Shown: positions 51,676 through 61,538, counted from the first letter of the stretch. The stretch: 64,000 bases of DNA from JBOFSQ01 sp051651625 (GCA_051651625.1 JBOFSQ010000070.1:10557-74556); one strand, 5' to 3'. Numbers and translations: made by a program. The notes: generated by a model from the letters alone, not told the origin.

Positions 51676-51823
51676 ACCCGTTACGGGTAAATTTGTAGGC
51701 ACAAAGAAGAATTTTAACGCGGAAATCTCGGAAGTACGGAAAGACGCGGAAGTTCAGAATTCCGTGTGTTCCGTGTTCTCTCCTCTTCGTGTACTTCGTG
51801 TGAGAAAAAAGGACTGCCAACCA
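51676..51823. repeat. Repeat stretch between leuS and the restriction-modification gene
   Basis: Starts with ACCCGTTACGGGT and TTTGTAGGC (repeat H start, 51676-51700), then a CGGAAGTACGGAAAGACGCGG-like run and CTCCTCTTCGTGTACTTCGTG, a member of the CACGAAGG family. Confidence 0.6.
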
Positions 51824-54646
51824 ATGCCACGCAAAATGTCACGACAAACATCGCCCGCGCGGGTCTCGTTCAACGCAATGCGCCAGCGTGCGGCGGCGTT
51901 CTCGCTCAAGTATGCTGACGCCGTGCGCGAAGAAGGTGACGCACAAGAATTCGAGGTTGACTTTCTCAACATCTTCGGCGTGACACGTCGCCAAGTGGCG
52001 ACGTTCGAGAAAAAGGTGCAGTACCGCGACGGTTCCGGCGGTTCGATTGATCTGTTCTGGAAGGGAATGATCCTGATCGAAATGAAGTCGCGCGGCAAAG
52101 ATTTGGACGCCGCGTACCAACAAGCGAAAGCCTACGCCGACGCTCTTCCGCCCGACGAACTTCCCCGCGTCATTCTCATCTGCGACTTCGCACACTTTCA
52201 CGTCTACGACCTAGATAACGACGCTGCGAAAATCGTGTTCACTCTCGACGAACTCGCAAACCATGTCGAACTCTTCGCATTCCTCGCGGGCTACGAAAAG
52301 CAGGAGTACGGCGAACAAAACCCCGCCGACGTGAAAGCCGCCGAACTGATGGGACGGCTCCACGATCTCCTCAAAGAAACCGGCTACGGCGGACACGGGC
52401 TCGAAATCTATCTCGTGCGAATGCTGTTCTGCCTCTTCGCAGAAGACACTGGAATCTTTCCCAAAGATGCGTTTCTCAACTTCCTGCGCACGCGAACAAA
52501 ACCCGATGGCTCCGATGTCGCGCTTCACGTTCAAAAAATCTTCGAGACGCTCAACAAGCCTGAAAACCGTCGTACAACAACACTCGACGAACAACTTCGC
52601 GCATTCCCGTATGTGAACGGTCAACTCTTCGATGAACAAATCGCAAGCCCCGATTTTGACGAGAAGATGCGCGACGCGCTAATCGAGTGCGCGGAGTTCG
52701 ACTGGAGCAAAATCAGTCCGGCGATTTTCGGTGCGATGTTCCAGAGCGTCATGAATCCGCAGGAACGTCGCAACTTGGGTGCGCACTACACAAGCGAAGC
52801 GAACATTCTCAAACTCATCGGCCCGCTCTTTTTGGACGACTTGCAAGCAGAGTTACGCACAATCACCGCACTGCGAACGAAGAACGTCCGCGAAGAACGA
52901 CTCCATGCATTTCACGAAAAACTTGCGTCGCTCAAGTTTCTTGATCCCGCGTGCGGCTGCGGGAACTTTTTGATTGTCACCTACCGCGAACTCCGTGAAC
53001 TCGAAATCAAAGTCATCGAAGCGTTACGCAGCGACGAAATCAAACGCGGTACGCCGCTGTTGGATTTGGAGTTGCTTGTTCGTGTTAACGTCAACCAGTT
53101 TTACGGTATCGAGATCGAAGAGTTCCCATCGCTCATTGCGCAAACTGCGCTCTGGTTAATCGACCACCAGATGAACAACGAAGTCCGCGCGCACTTCGGC
53201 AAATCGTACTTGCGGATTCCGCTCACAACGTCGCCGACGATTCGTTGCGCCAACGCGCTGCCGCTCGATTGGGAAAGTGTTGTCCCGAAAACGGAATTGA
53301 GTTACATCTTGGGAAATCCGCCGTTTGTTGGGTTCACATACATGAACGCTCAACAAAAGAGCGACGTTGCTCTTGTTTTCGAGAGCAAAAAAAACACGGG
53401 CGTTCTCGATTATGTGACGTGTTGGTACAAAAAAGCTGCGGAGTACATTCAAGGGACAAAGATCGAGTGCGCGTTTATCTCGACCAAATCGATTTGTCAA
53501 GGCGAAGCCGTTGCGCCGTTATGGAAATTGCTTTTCAACACATACGGACTCAAGATCAACTTCGCGCATCAAACGTTCAAGTGGAGCAACGAAGCACGCG
53601 GCAAAGCGGCGGTTTTGTGTGTTATTGTGGGATTCAGCACGTCGGATCGTCCGGAGAAGAAGTTGTTTCTGTACGACACGGTCACGAGCGAACCTCGCGC
53701 TGCTGTCGTTAAACAGATCAATGCGTACTTGGTTGATGCGCCTAACGTGATTGTTGAGAGTCGGACGAGTGCGCTTTGTAAAGTTTCGCCGATGCTGTAC
53801 GGGAACAAACCAGTTGACGGCGGACACTTGATCATCGAGGCGGACGAGTATGCAGACTTTATACGGCGCGAGCCACTGGCGAAGAAGTATATTCGTAAAC
53901 TTTTGGGTTCGGAAGAGTTTATCAACAACAAAGAACGGTGGTGCTTGTGGTTTGTTGACGCCAATCCGAGTGAACTCAAAAAAATGCCGCTCGTTTTGGA
54001 GCGGATTGAATGTGTGAAAAAGTTTCGTCTTGCGAGTCCGAAGATTCAAACGCAAGAACACGCCCAGTCGCCATCGCTATTTGTGGAGGTGCGTCATCCT
54101 GAAACGGATTATGTTTTGGTGCCGCGTGTGTCATCCGAACGCAGAAAATATATTCCAATCGGTTTCATCTCCAAAGATGTTATCGTGAATGATTCTGTAC
54201 AAATTATTCCCAACGCCACGCTATACGAGTTCGGCGTTCTCACGTCAGCGATGCACATGGCTTGGAATCGCTACATCTGCGGATACCTTGGAACGAGTTA
54301 CCGCTACTCGGCCAATATTGTCTACAACAACTTTCCGTGGTGTGACGCAACCGACAAACAGCGTTCAGCGATTGAAGACGCCGCGCAAGCGGTGCTCGAC
54401 GCCCGTGCTCAATTCCCCGACAGTTCGCTTGCAGATTTGTACGACCCGAACACGATGCCGCGAGTGCTACTCAAGTCGCACGAAAAACTTGATCGCACAG
54501 TAGAGAAAGCGTATGGTCGCACGTTCACCGACGACGCTGCGCGGGTTGCGTTTTTGTTTGAACGTTACCAGAGTTTGACCGCAGATTTAATTTCTGAACC
54601 TGCGAAACGTAAACGCAAACCGGTGAAGCAAAAGAAGGAGGCGTGA
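51824..54646 (+). CDS. MmeI-like type IIL restriction-modification enzyme
   Basis: 940 aa from MPRKMSRQTSP, close to the 919 aa of MmeI. N-terminal nuclease: D76-X9-E86-X-K88, exactly the MmeI PD-(D/E)XK pattern (SIDLFWKGMILIEMKSRG). Helical linker, then an N6-adenine methyltransferase with motif I FLDPACGCGNFL (372-383) and motif IV GNPPF (about 497-501). The DNA-recognition domain follows (about 630-850), with a C-terminal helical region. One polypeptide both cuts and methylates; the target sequence cannot be predicted from sequence alone. Two bases separate it from the GTPase gene downstream. Confidence 0.92.
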   Translation: MPRKMSRQTSPARVSFNAMRQRAAAFSLKYADAVREEGDAQEFEVDFLNIFGVTRRQVATFEKKVQYRDGSGGSIDLFWKGMILIEMKSRGKDLDAAYQQAKAYADALPPDELPRVILICDFAHFHVYDLDNDAAKIVFTLDELANHVELFAFLAGYEKQEYGEQNPADVKAAELMGRLHDLLKETGYGGHGLEIYLVRMLFCLFAEDTGIFPKDAFLNFLRTRTKPDGSDVALHVQKIFETLNKPENRRTTTLDEQLRAFPYVNGQLFDEQIASPDFDEKMRDALIECAEFDWSKISPAIFGAMFQSVMNPQERRNLGAHYTSEANILKLIGPLFLDDLQAELRTITALRTKNVREERLHAFHEKLASLKFLDPACGCGNFLIVTYRELRELEIKVIEALRSDEIKRGTPLLDLELLVRVNVNQFYGIEIEEFPSLIAQTALWLIDHQMNNEVRAHFGKSYLRIPLTTSPTIRCANALPLDWESVVPKTELSYILGNPPFVGFTYMNAQQKSDVALVFESKKNTGVLDYVTCWYKKAAEYIQGTKIECAFISTKSICQGEAVAPLWKLLFNTYGLKINFAHQTFKWSNEARGKAAVLCVIVGFSTSDRPEKKLFLYDTVTSEPRAAVVKQINAYLVDAPNVIVESRTSALCKVSPMLYGNKPVDGGHLIIEADEYADFIRREPLAKKYIRKLLGSEEFINNKERWCLWFVDANPSELKKMPLVLERIECVKKFRLASPKIQTQEHAQSPSLFVEVRHPETDYVLVPRVSSERRKYIPIGFISKDVIVNDSVQIIPNATLYEFGVLTSAMHMAWNRYICGYLGTSYRYSANIVYNNFPWCDATDKQRSAIEDAAQAVLDARAQFPDSSLADLYDPNTMPRVLLKSHEKLDRTVEKAYGRTFTDDAARVAFLFERYQSLTADLISEPAKRKRKPVKQKKEA

Positions 54647-54647
54647 C

Positions 54648-56480
54648 GTGACAACAATAACTTCAACTCCAACAGATTTTGCAAAGTGTGGCGATGTGTT
54701 GCGGCGGCTCGACGTTGCGCTCGAACGTCTAGTTTGTGTAGCGACGGAGTGGGGTGTGGCGTCGCCAGCGGAGCAGCCGTGGTGGACACTCCTCCATCAA
54801 AAACTTCTGCCGCAACTCGCAGTGAAACCGCTCCTCGTCGTCGCCGTGATGGGCGGGACAAACACCGGCAAATCGCTACTGTTCAATCACCTCGTCGGTG
54901 AGGCGATGAGCGGTGTCGATCCGTGCGCGGCGGGGACGAAGCATCCAGTTTGCGCCGTTCCAAAATCTCTTGAGCAAGAAACGTCACTCGCCGCAACTCT
55001 GCAACACTACTTCGGAACGTTCAAACTCGCCGCGTGGGACTCCGCCGACGACTCGCTAAAACGCGACGCCACGCCAACTCTGTTTTGGCGAACAGTCGAT
55101 TCCGTCCCCGACAGGCTCCTGCTTCTCGACACGCCCGACATCGACTCCGATACGATGCAAAACTGGGAACGCGCCGAGTGCGTAGGTCAAGTCGCCGACC
55201 TAATAGTTGCCGTTCTCACTCCAGAAAAATACAACGACGCAGCGATCAAAAAATTCTTCCGCGAGACTGCCGCGTCGCAGAAGCAAGTAATTCTCCTGTT
55301 CAATCGCGTGATGGATGACGACCTGCCGCACATCGCGTCGTGGCTCGTGCAGTTCAAACGCGAGACTGGAATTGATCCGATTCGCGTCGTCACCGTTCCG
55401 TTCGACCGCGACGCCGCCGCGACGCAGACGCTACCGTTTTGTGTGCCGAATCTTGACGGAACGAACACGTCGTTCGGTGAAAAGATCGACTTGCGCGACG
55501 AACTTTCAAACTTACACTTCGACAAAATCAAGACGCAAACACTTCGCGGTGCGCTTGCACGGCTCGTCGAACCGCGCGACGGTTTGCCGTCGTATTTGGA
55601 GTCGATACGTCATCGTGCGCGGCTCTACCGCGATGCACGCGACAAGTTGCTTGCGGTGCAAGACGAGATGACAACTTCGTGGCCGGTGCTTGCGCCGAGT
55701 GTCCTCACGGCGGAGGTACAGCGTTGGTGGGACGCGCGACGCCCCGCGTGGTCGCAGACGATTCACGCTGGTTATCAGTGGGTTGGCAAAAAGTTGTGCC
55801 AGATTCCGCGTTACGTTTTCGGCGGTCGAGCGGCCAGCGTGACCGACCCTGAAGTTGAGTTTCGCCGCGCCGAAGAGGTTGCAATCTCGCGTGTCGTTGA
55901 GCAAACGATGTCGCGTCTCGATTCACTTCGCCGCACAGAAAACTCCGTGTTGCGGGACGAAGTTGAGCGGCTTGTATCGGGCGACTTTCGTGAACGTCTC
56001 GTCCGCGAATCGCAGGCGATGTACGCGAAGCTCCCGCAGATGAGCGACTCGTTTCGCAGCGACCTGACCGCGCGACTCGATGCGTGGGCAAGCGAGAATC
56101 CCGACGCCGTTCGCAGACGCGAGTTTATCGACAACTCTGTTGCCGTCGCGCGTCCGCTTGTGACCGCAGCGTTACTTGTGACAGGTGGAGTCGGCGCAGC
56201 GTACATTCTTCACGAAACGATAATCAGTGTAGCGGGCGCGACGATGAGCGGCGCACTCGGCGAAGCCGCGCTCTACAAGTCCGGCGAACGCGCGACGGCG
56301 AGTTTTGCAAATCTCTTCGCCGACTCCCTTCGTGATTGGACACGGCAACGAGTCCAGCACTTCTACGACTGGTTCAACGAACGCCTCTGGCGCGAAATCG
56401 TCACCCGCCTCGACACCGGCAGCAAACTCGCCGATTCCGACGAGTTTCTCGAAGTCAAACGAGTGTTTGAAAGTTTGTGA
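54648..56480 (+). CDS. Dynamin-type membrane-associated GTPase
   Basis: 610 aa with a GTG start after AAGGAGG. P-loop GGTNTGKS (69-76), G3 DTPD (161-164), and NRVMDDD in place of the G4 NKxD (about 219). Long helical stalk follows (about 280-500), with two hydrophobic segments (RPLVTAALLVTGGVGAAYIL and ISVAGATMSGALGEAA, about 513-555), suggesting membrane binding. Such dynamin-like or YjeP/DUF-type GTPases remodel membranes; it is coupled to the restriction-modification gene with a 1-base gap. A defence or stress role is possible but the link may be incidental. Confidence 0.75.
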   Translation: MTTITSTPTDFAKCGDVLRRLDVALERLVCVATEWGVASPAEQPWWTLLHQKLLPQLAVKPLLVVAVMGGTNTGKSLLFNHLVGEAMSGVDPCAAGTKHPVCAVPKSLEQETSLAATLQHYFGTFKLAAWDSADDSLKRDATPTLFWRTVDSVPDRLLLLDTPDIDSDTMQNWERAECVGQVADLIVAVLTPEKYNDAAIKKFFRETAASQKQVILLFNRVMDDDLPHIASWLVQFKRETGIDPIRVVTVPFDRDAAATQTLPFCVPNLDGTNTSFGEKIDLRDELSNLHFDKIKTQTLRGALARLVEPRDGLPSYLESIRHRARLYRDARDKLLAVQDEMTTSWPVLAPSVLTAEVQRWWDARRPAWSQTIHAGYQWVGKKLCQIPRYVFGGRAASVTDPEVEFRRAEEVAISRVVEQTMSRLDSLRRTENSVLRDEVERLVSGDFRERLVRESQAMYAKLPQMSDSFRSDLTARLDAWASENPDAVRRREFIDNSVAVARPLVTAALLVTGGVGAAYILHETIISVAGATMSGALGEAALYKSGERATASFANLFADSLRDWTRQRVQHFYDWFNERLWREIVTRLDTGSKLADSDEFLEVKRVFESL

Positions 56481-56496
56481 GCGTGTGCTTGTGCTG

Positions 56497-56907
56497 TTAC
56501 CGTCTGCGATCATATACGATCAGTCCCACCGCCAAGAGAGTTGTCGGGACGGCGACTGCTGCGGCGATAATGCTGATGAGCGTGAGCGTGTCGCAAGTTT
56601 CGCAGAACGTCAACACGAGCAAGCCGACAACACCAAATATCGCTGCAACAGCGGCTTCGACGAGCGGATAACGCACCGAGATCGCGGCACGACAGTCACG
56701 ACAGCGTCCGCCGAGAAAAATCCAACCAACGACCGGGACGTTGTCGCTGAAGCGAATATGGTGTCCGCACTTCGGGCAGTGCGAAGGCGGCGAGATCAGA
56801 CTCTCGCCGCGCGGAAGTCGGTAGACAACGACGTTGAGAAAACTCCCAACCGCGCCGCCAAAAAACGTCAACCACACCGCCCAGATGACAATTTCAAACG
56901 TTGTCAT
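56497..56907 (-). CDS. Prepilin peptidase N-terminal domain protein (truncated PilD-like)
   Basis: 136 aa. One TM segment (VIWAVWLTFFGGAVGSFLNVVVY) then the DiS_P_DiS methyltransferase domain with the zinc-type motif CPKCGHHI ... CRDCRAAISVRYPLVE. A second hydrophobic pair is followed by VGLIVYDRRR and the stop, i.e. exactly where the first catalytic Asp of the A24 peptidase would begin; the aspartate-bearing GxGD half is missing. Overlaps the start of the Gfo/Idh/MocA gene by 4 bp (ATGA). It may be a fragment, or a methyltransferase/binding-only protein. Confidence 0.8.
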   Translation of the reverse strand: MTTFEIVIWAVWLTFFGGAVGSFLNVVVYRLPRGESLISPPSHCPKCGHHIRFSDNVPVVGWIFLGGRCRDCRAAISVRYPLVEAAVAAIFGVVGLLVLTFCETCDTLTLISIIAAAVAVPTTLLAVGLIVYDRRR

Positions 56908-57935
56908 ACCGCGACGGTTTTTCGCGTGCGGACCGATTCCATCTCGCTGTGACAGATGACGAGTGCGTCGCGGGCGAGTGTTCCGTCGAGCATCGCCGAC
57001 GCCTTTCCGGTTGACACTGCGTTTGCAACTTCCGCCATTTCCGCTGCAAACGTAGCGACTTCGTCGCCGCCGGGGAGAGTCGGTTTTTCAACCTTGCCGT
57101 CGGCAGTTAGCACCGTCGGCATCATCCCCATAAACGAGTCGTGAATCAGCGTCGCTTTCTCGAAGTGAATCTCGTAACCATGCGTGAACGGACGCCCCTG
57201 CTGGTCGATGACGCCACTCACCGCCGTCACGACTAGCGACGGATCGTCAAACGTAAACAGCGTCGAAAAATACTTCGGCACATCACCATAACAACGCCCG
57301 ACACTCTGCACCTGTTTCGGCATTCCAAACAAGATGCGAATGAAGTGTGCGTCGTGGATGTGCAAGTCGAGAAGCGGGCCGCCGACTTTGTCCATATCGT
57401 AGAACCGTTCTTCGGGCATCCACGTTGGCGTTGAGATGACGCGATTGAAGTGTCCACCGAGGAGGCGTCCATAACGGCCAGACTTAACGGCGTCCCAGAC
57501 GAATGCGTGACCGGGGAAAAACGGCAGAACGTGGCCGATCATCAGCAGTTTGTTGTTCTTCTTCGCTGCGGCGACCATCGCGTCGGCTTGATCGACTTTG
57601 AGACTGATCGGCTTTTCGCAGAGCGTATGTTTTCCTGCGTTGAGTGCGGCGATTGTTGCCGCAGCGTGGTCGGCTGGCGGGAGGCAAACGTCAACCATGT
57701 CAACGTCACCTTTGGCGAGCATCGCATCGAGGTCGGTGAACGTCGCGACGCCAGTCAAGTCAACCTTTGCACCTTGCGGGCCGAAGTTCCCTTTGATCTT
57801 CGTCCAGTCGCCCTGAAGACGCTCCGTGAAAACTTTCTCGCAAAGCGCAGTGACCTTCACGCCGGGGACTTTCTGATACGCAAGATAGTGCATCATCCCC
57901 ATGAAACCGATACCCGTAATCCCAACTTTGATCAT
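56904..57935 (-). CDS. Cytoplasmic Gfo/Idh/MocA-family oxidoreductase
   Basis: 343 aa from MIKVGITGIGFMG (AGAGGTG upstream); the frame is open for 20 more codons. NAD-binding GITGIGFMGMMHYLAYQ and the EKP motif GKHTLCEKPISL, then a substrate domain with GGHFNRVISTPTWMPEERFYDMDKVGGPLLDLHIHDAHFIRILFG. The lack of a signal peptide separates it from the Tat-exported copy at 39532. It probably oxidises a sugar or inositol with NAD(P). The preceding nucleotide-sugar dehydrogenase is on the opposite strand, 178 bp away. Confidence 0.92.
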   Translation of the reverse strand: MIKVGITGIGFMGMMHYLAYQKVPGVKVTALCEKVFTERLQGDWTKIKGNFGPQGAKVDLTGVATFTDLDAMLAKGDVDMVDVCLPPADHAAATIAALNAGKHTLCEKPISLKVDQADAMVAAAKKNNKLLMIGHVLPFFPGHAFVWDAVKSGRYGRLLGGHFNRVISTPTWMPEERFYDMDKVGGPLLDLHIHDAHFIRILFGMPKQVQSVGRCYGDVPKYFSTLFTFDDPSLVVTAVSGVIDQQGRPFTHGYEIHFEKATLIHDSFMGMMPTVLTADGKVEKPTLPGGDEVATFAAEMAEVANAVSTGKASAMLDGTLARDALVICHSEMESVRTRKTVAV

Positions 57936-58113
57936 TGTTTCACCTCTTTCAAATCCGTAGACATTTGGAAACCCTACCAGCGGCCAAGTATACACTCGCG
58001 GCGCAAATCAACAAGGAGACGGCAGACCTGTACCGAACTCTTGTCGATTACCCGCTTCCGTGTAAAATACGCGGCGTCGTTTTGGGTTGACCGTTACTGA
58101 AAATCTCTTTCAA

Positions 58114-59472
58114 ATGGTGATGTCAATGGGTTCGGATATGGTTTCTAGTTTGGAAAAGCAGATAGAAGGCCGCTCGGCTGTGGTCGGCGTGGTTGGACTC
58201 GGCTACGTTGGCCTGCCGCTGTTGCGGGCGTTCATCGCGGCTGGGTTTCGCACGATTGGATTTGATGTCGATCCGAAGAAGGTTGAGTCGATCAAGGCGG
58301 GAAAGAGTTACATCGCACACATTTCTTCAGACTGGATACGCGAGTGCGTCGAGACCAAAAAACTCGACCCGACCGCCGACATGACGCGGCTCGCTGAAGC
58401 CGACGCGATTCTTCTTTGTGTCCCGACGCCGCTAAACGAAACCCGCGACCCCGACCTTCAGTACGTTGAACAAACAACGCGGAGCGTCGCCAAGACGTTG
58501 CGTCGCGGACAACTCGTCGTCCTTGAGAGCACGACTTATCCGGGGACAACACGCGACGTGATGTTGCCGATTCTCGAAGAGGTTGCGAGTGAACGCGGTC
58601 TCAAGTTGGGCGTCGATTACTTCCTCGCCTACAGCCCCGAACGCGAAGACCCCGGCAATCCCGACTTCTCCGCCGAACGTATTCCGAAAGTCGTTGGCGG
58701 TTGCGACGAGACGAGTGGTCGCATCGCCGTTTCGCTCTATCAGAAGGCGATTGGAAAAGTCGTTCCGGTTTCGTCGTGCGAAATTGCGGAGGCGGCAAAG
58801 ATTCTCGAAAACACTTATCGCCTCGTCAATATAGCGATGGTCAACGAACTCAAGGTTCTCTTCACGCGACTCGGTATCGACGTTTGGGAAGTAATCGACG
58901 CGGCGAAGACGAAGCCGTTCGGTTTTCAAGCGTTCTACCCCGGCCCCGGACTCGGCGGACACTGCATTCCGATAGACCCGTTCTATTTGAGCTGGTGTGC
59001 GAGGAAAGCTGGAATGACGACGCGATTCATCGAACTCGCTGGCGAAATCAATCGCACGATGCCGCTCTACGTTGTTCGCAAACTTGCTGATGCGCTCAAC
59101 GACGCGAAAAAGGCAGTGAACGGAAGTCGTATTCTTGTGCTCGGTGCGGCGTACAAAAAAGATGTCGATGACCCGCGTGAAAGTCCGTCGTTTGAACTCA
59201 TTGAACTTTTGCTCGAACGTGGTGCAGCGGTTGACTACAACGATCCGCACATCCCGCGACTTCCGAAGATGCGTTCGTGGCCGACGTTACCTGCGATGGA
59301 ATCGGTCGCGCTGACGCCGCAAAATCTTGCGTCATACGACGCCGTCCTCATCGCTACCGACCACTCGGCTTACAACTACAACGACATCGTTCGCCACAGC
59401 CGCATCGTTGTCGATTCACGCAACGCAACAGGAAACGTGACCGAGATGCGTGAAAAAATTGTGAAGTGTTAA
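58114..59472 (+). CDS. Nucleotide-sugar dehydrogenase (UDP-GlcNAc/GDP-Man dehydrogenase family)
   Basis: 452 aa from the ATG at 58114; ATGs at 58120, 58126 and 58138 and a TTG at 58087 are alternatives and no ribosome binding site decides. NAD-binding VGVVGLGYVGLPLL, the central RxxxNxxN-like segment, and the catalytic Cys in PGPGLGGHCIPIDPFYLSW (about 290). The pattern fits WbpA-like UDP-N-acetyl-D-glucosamine 6-dehydrogenases more than UDP-glucose dehydrogenases. The enzyme makes uronic-acid nucleotide sugars for surface polysaccharide. No glycan cluster surrounds it. Confidence 0.9.
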   Translation: MVMSMGSDMVSSLEKQIEGRSAVVGVVGLGYVGLPLLRAFIAAGFRTIGFDVDPKKVESIKAGKSYIAHISSDWIRECVETKKLDPTADMTRLAEADAILLCVPTPLNETRDPDLQYVEQTTRSVAKTLRRGQLVVLESTTYPGTTRDVMLPILEEVASERGLKLGVDYFLAYSPEREDPGNPDFSAERIPKVVGGCDETSGRIAVSLYQKAIGKVVPVSSCEIAEAAKILENTYRLVNIAMVNELKVLFTRLGIDVWEVIDAAKTKPFGFQAFYPGPGLGGHCIPIDPFYLSWCARKAGMTTRFIELAGEINRTMPLYVVRKLADALNDAKKAVNGSRILVLGAAYKKDVDDPRESPSFELIELLLERGAAVDYNDPHIPRLPKMRSWPTLPAMESVALTPQNLASYDAVLIATDHSAYNYNDIVRHSRIVVDSRNATGNVTEMREKIVKC

Positions 59473-59819
59473 CCGGTTTCGTCATTCCCGCGGGAATGAC
59501 AGAATAAGAACACGAAGCGTAAGCGAGTGCCCGAATCGCCATTGGACGCAGAACTCGTTTGGCGTGAATCCCAGAATCAGAGCGGGAAGCGTAAGCGAGT
59601 GGCAGAATCTGAACAGAATAGAAGCCGGAAAGAAGGCGTACTCGCCGTATTGACGGACAGTGAAAACGTCGCCGCCACGATTGCACACTCCGCATCGTTA
59701 TTCCCGCGTACTCGGCGGGAATCTATAGAGCAAGCGGTTTAAGAAGACGCAATAGCGAGAATAATGGAAGTGAGCGAAGTAGTTGCGATTTTAATGTTAC
59801 AAAGTTTTCGGAGACAAAC
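59473..59819. repeat. Repeat-rich gap upstream of the GmrSD gene
   Basis: Contains GTCATTCCCGCGGGAATGAC (59481-59500) and inverted copies of repeat D (59505-59531, 59576-59603). Further on is ATTCCCGCGTACTCGGCGGG followed by AATCTATAGAGCAAGCGG (about 59701-59738), an inverted family-E copy. No gene supported. Confidence 0.7.
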
Positions 59820-61538
59820 ATGCCAAAAGCTGAAGCAAGCGTCGAAGACCTAGTTTCCATGATCGAGCGTGGAGAACTGCGACTGCCAGAAATGCAGCGT
59901 CAGTATGTGTGGAAGTCTACGCAAGTGCGCGACCTACTGGATTCGCTCTATCGCGGTTATCCTTCGGGTGCGATTTTGCTGTGGGAGACTGATGAGAGCG
60001 TGCCGCTGCGAGATTTTGCGGTTCACCAAAGCTCCAATCCCTATCAGGGCAATCGCCTCCTACTTGATGGTCAGCAGCGTTTGACTTCGTTGTCCGCTGT
60101 GATTCGGGGTGAGCCGGTGTTGGTGCGCGATAAGAAGCGTCCGATTGACCTACTGTTCAATTTAGAACATCCAGATCATTTAGCGGTAGTGACGGAGGTG
60201 GACGAGAACGACGATGTGGACGAGGACGATCAAGAAGAGAACGGCGGGTTGATCGACGATGAAACCGACTCGTCGGAAGACGAACTGCTCAAACGCTTCA
60301 ACAACATGGCGTTTGTCGTCTCGACCAGAAAGCTGGAGCAGTTACCGCAGTGGGTGAAGGTGTCGGACGTGTTCAAAGCCGACAGTGATGCACCATTTCT
60401 GAAACGCGCTGGTATGGCAGGATTTGATGATCCACGCTATGAAAAATACAGCCAGCGTCTCGCCAAACTGCGCGGCATCTGTAAGTATGTCTATCGGATG
60501 GACGTGTTGGAACGCGCTCTCTCGTATGATGAAGTCACAGAGATTTTTGTCCGCGTCAATTCGCGGGGTACCAAGTTGCGAAGCTCCGACTTGGCACTGG
60601 CTCAAATCACGGCAAAGTGGCGTCACTCGCTGCAAATCTTTCTGGGTTTCAAAACCGAATGTGCCCATGAGGGATTTGATTTTGACATGGGGCTACATCT
60701 GAAGAACCTCATGGCATTTGCCACGGGACAGTCGCGATTTTCCACAGTGAGCAATCTGACGGTAGAAGCGTTACAAAAAGCTTGGAAAGGTGCCTGCGAG
60801 GGCATGCACTTCGCACTAAACTTCTTGCGCAATAACGTCGGCATTGACAGTCCCGCTTTGTTGTCGTCGCCATTTCTTGTGGTGGCAATAGCTTTCTTTG
60901 GGCATTCTCGCAAGTACACGTTGAGTAATGACGACGAGAGATTGCTGCGTTATTGGGTACTAGTCTCCAATGCCAAGGGACGTTTCTCGCGTGGTTCCAG
61001 TGAGACGATTCTTGATCAAGACCTCGCGACGATCCGCGACGGCGGCACTGTCACAAATCTGATTGACAGATTGCGCTCGCAGTTTGGTCGCCTCGATATT
61101 ACGGCGGACGAATTGGAAGCTCGCAACCAGCGTAGTGGACTGTTTAAGACGATGTTTCTCGCTTTTCGCGCAGCAGAAGCAAAAGACTGGAAATCCCAAT
61201 TAGTCATCGCGCTTGACCACACTGGTGCACAACATCGGCTCCAGTTTCACCACATCTTTCCGAAGGCAGTTCTCAAGGGTGGTTACACATCACGAGAAGC
61301 AAATGACATTGCCAATCTTGCCTTTATCGGCGGCAAAACAAACCGGACTATCACAAGTAAGCCGCCTGCTGCGTATTTGCCTCCGCTCATCGCGCAATTA
61401 GGACATGGTGCCTTTGCTGCTCAAGCAATTCCAGTAGACGAGACGCTACTGGATATTGACAACTACAAGGCGTTCTTGGCGGAGCGGCGTCAGCAAATTG
61501 CGGCATCACTGAATCAGTTCATTGGTGAATTAAGCTGA
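59820..61538 (+). CDS. GmrSD-type DUF262/HNH restriction enzyme
   Basis: 572 aa with GGAG 9 nt before the ATG. N-terminal ParB-like DUF262 domain: LRLPEMQRQYVWKSTQVRDLLDSLYRGYPSGAILLWE (about 20-56) with the NTP-binding DGQQR (83-87). An acidic linker (about 123-162) precedes a helical region. C-terminal DUF1524-like HNH nuclease: HRLQFHHIFPKAVL (HHIFPK 477-482) with NLAFIGGKTNRTI. GmrSD enzymes cut modified (glucosylated hydroxymethyl-C) phage DNA; single-chain forms of this kind also exist in BrxU-like defence. It sits at the start of a short possible defence segment with an ORF6N gene. Confidence 0.88.
   Translation: MPKAEASVEDLVSMIERGELRLPEMQRQYVWKSTQVRDLLDSLYRGYPSGAILLWETDESVPLRDFAVHQSSNPYQGNRLLLDGQQRLTSLSAVIRGEPVLVRDKKRPIDLLFNLEHPDHLAVVTEVDENDDVDEDDQEENGGLIDDETDSSEDELLKRFNNMAFVVSTRKLEQLPQWVKVSDVFKADSDAPFLKRAGMAGFDDPRYEKYSQRLAKLRGICKYVYRMDVLERALSYDEVTEIFVRVNSRGTKLRSSDLALAQITAKWRHSLQIFLGFKTECAHEGFDFDMGLHLKNLMAFATGQSRFSTVSNLTVEALQKAWKGACEGMHFALNFLRNNVGIDSPALLSSPFLVVAIAFFGHSRKYTLSNDDERLLRYWVLVSNAKGRFSRGSSETILDQDLATIRDGGTVTNLIDRLRSQFGRLDITADELEARNQRSGLFKTMFLAFRAAEAKDWKSQLVIALDHTGAQHRLQFHHIFPKAVLKGGYTSREANDIANLAFIGGKTNRTITSKPPAAYLPPLIAQLGHGAFAAQAIPVDETLLDIDNYKAFLAERRQQIAASLNQFIGELS

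Noticed and set aside
58087..58113. TTG start for the nucleotide-sugar dehydrogenase
   Set aside because: Several ATGs closer to the conserved Rossmann motif exist, and no ribosome binding site favours the TTG.
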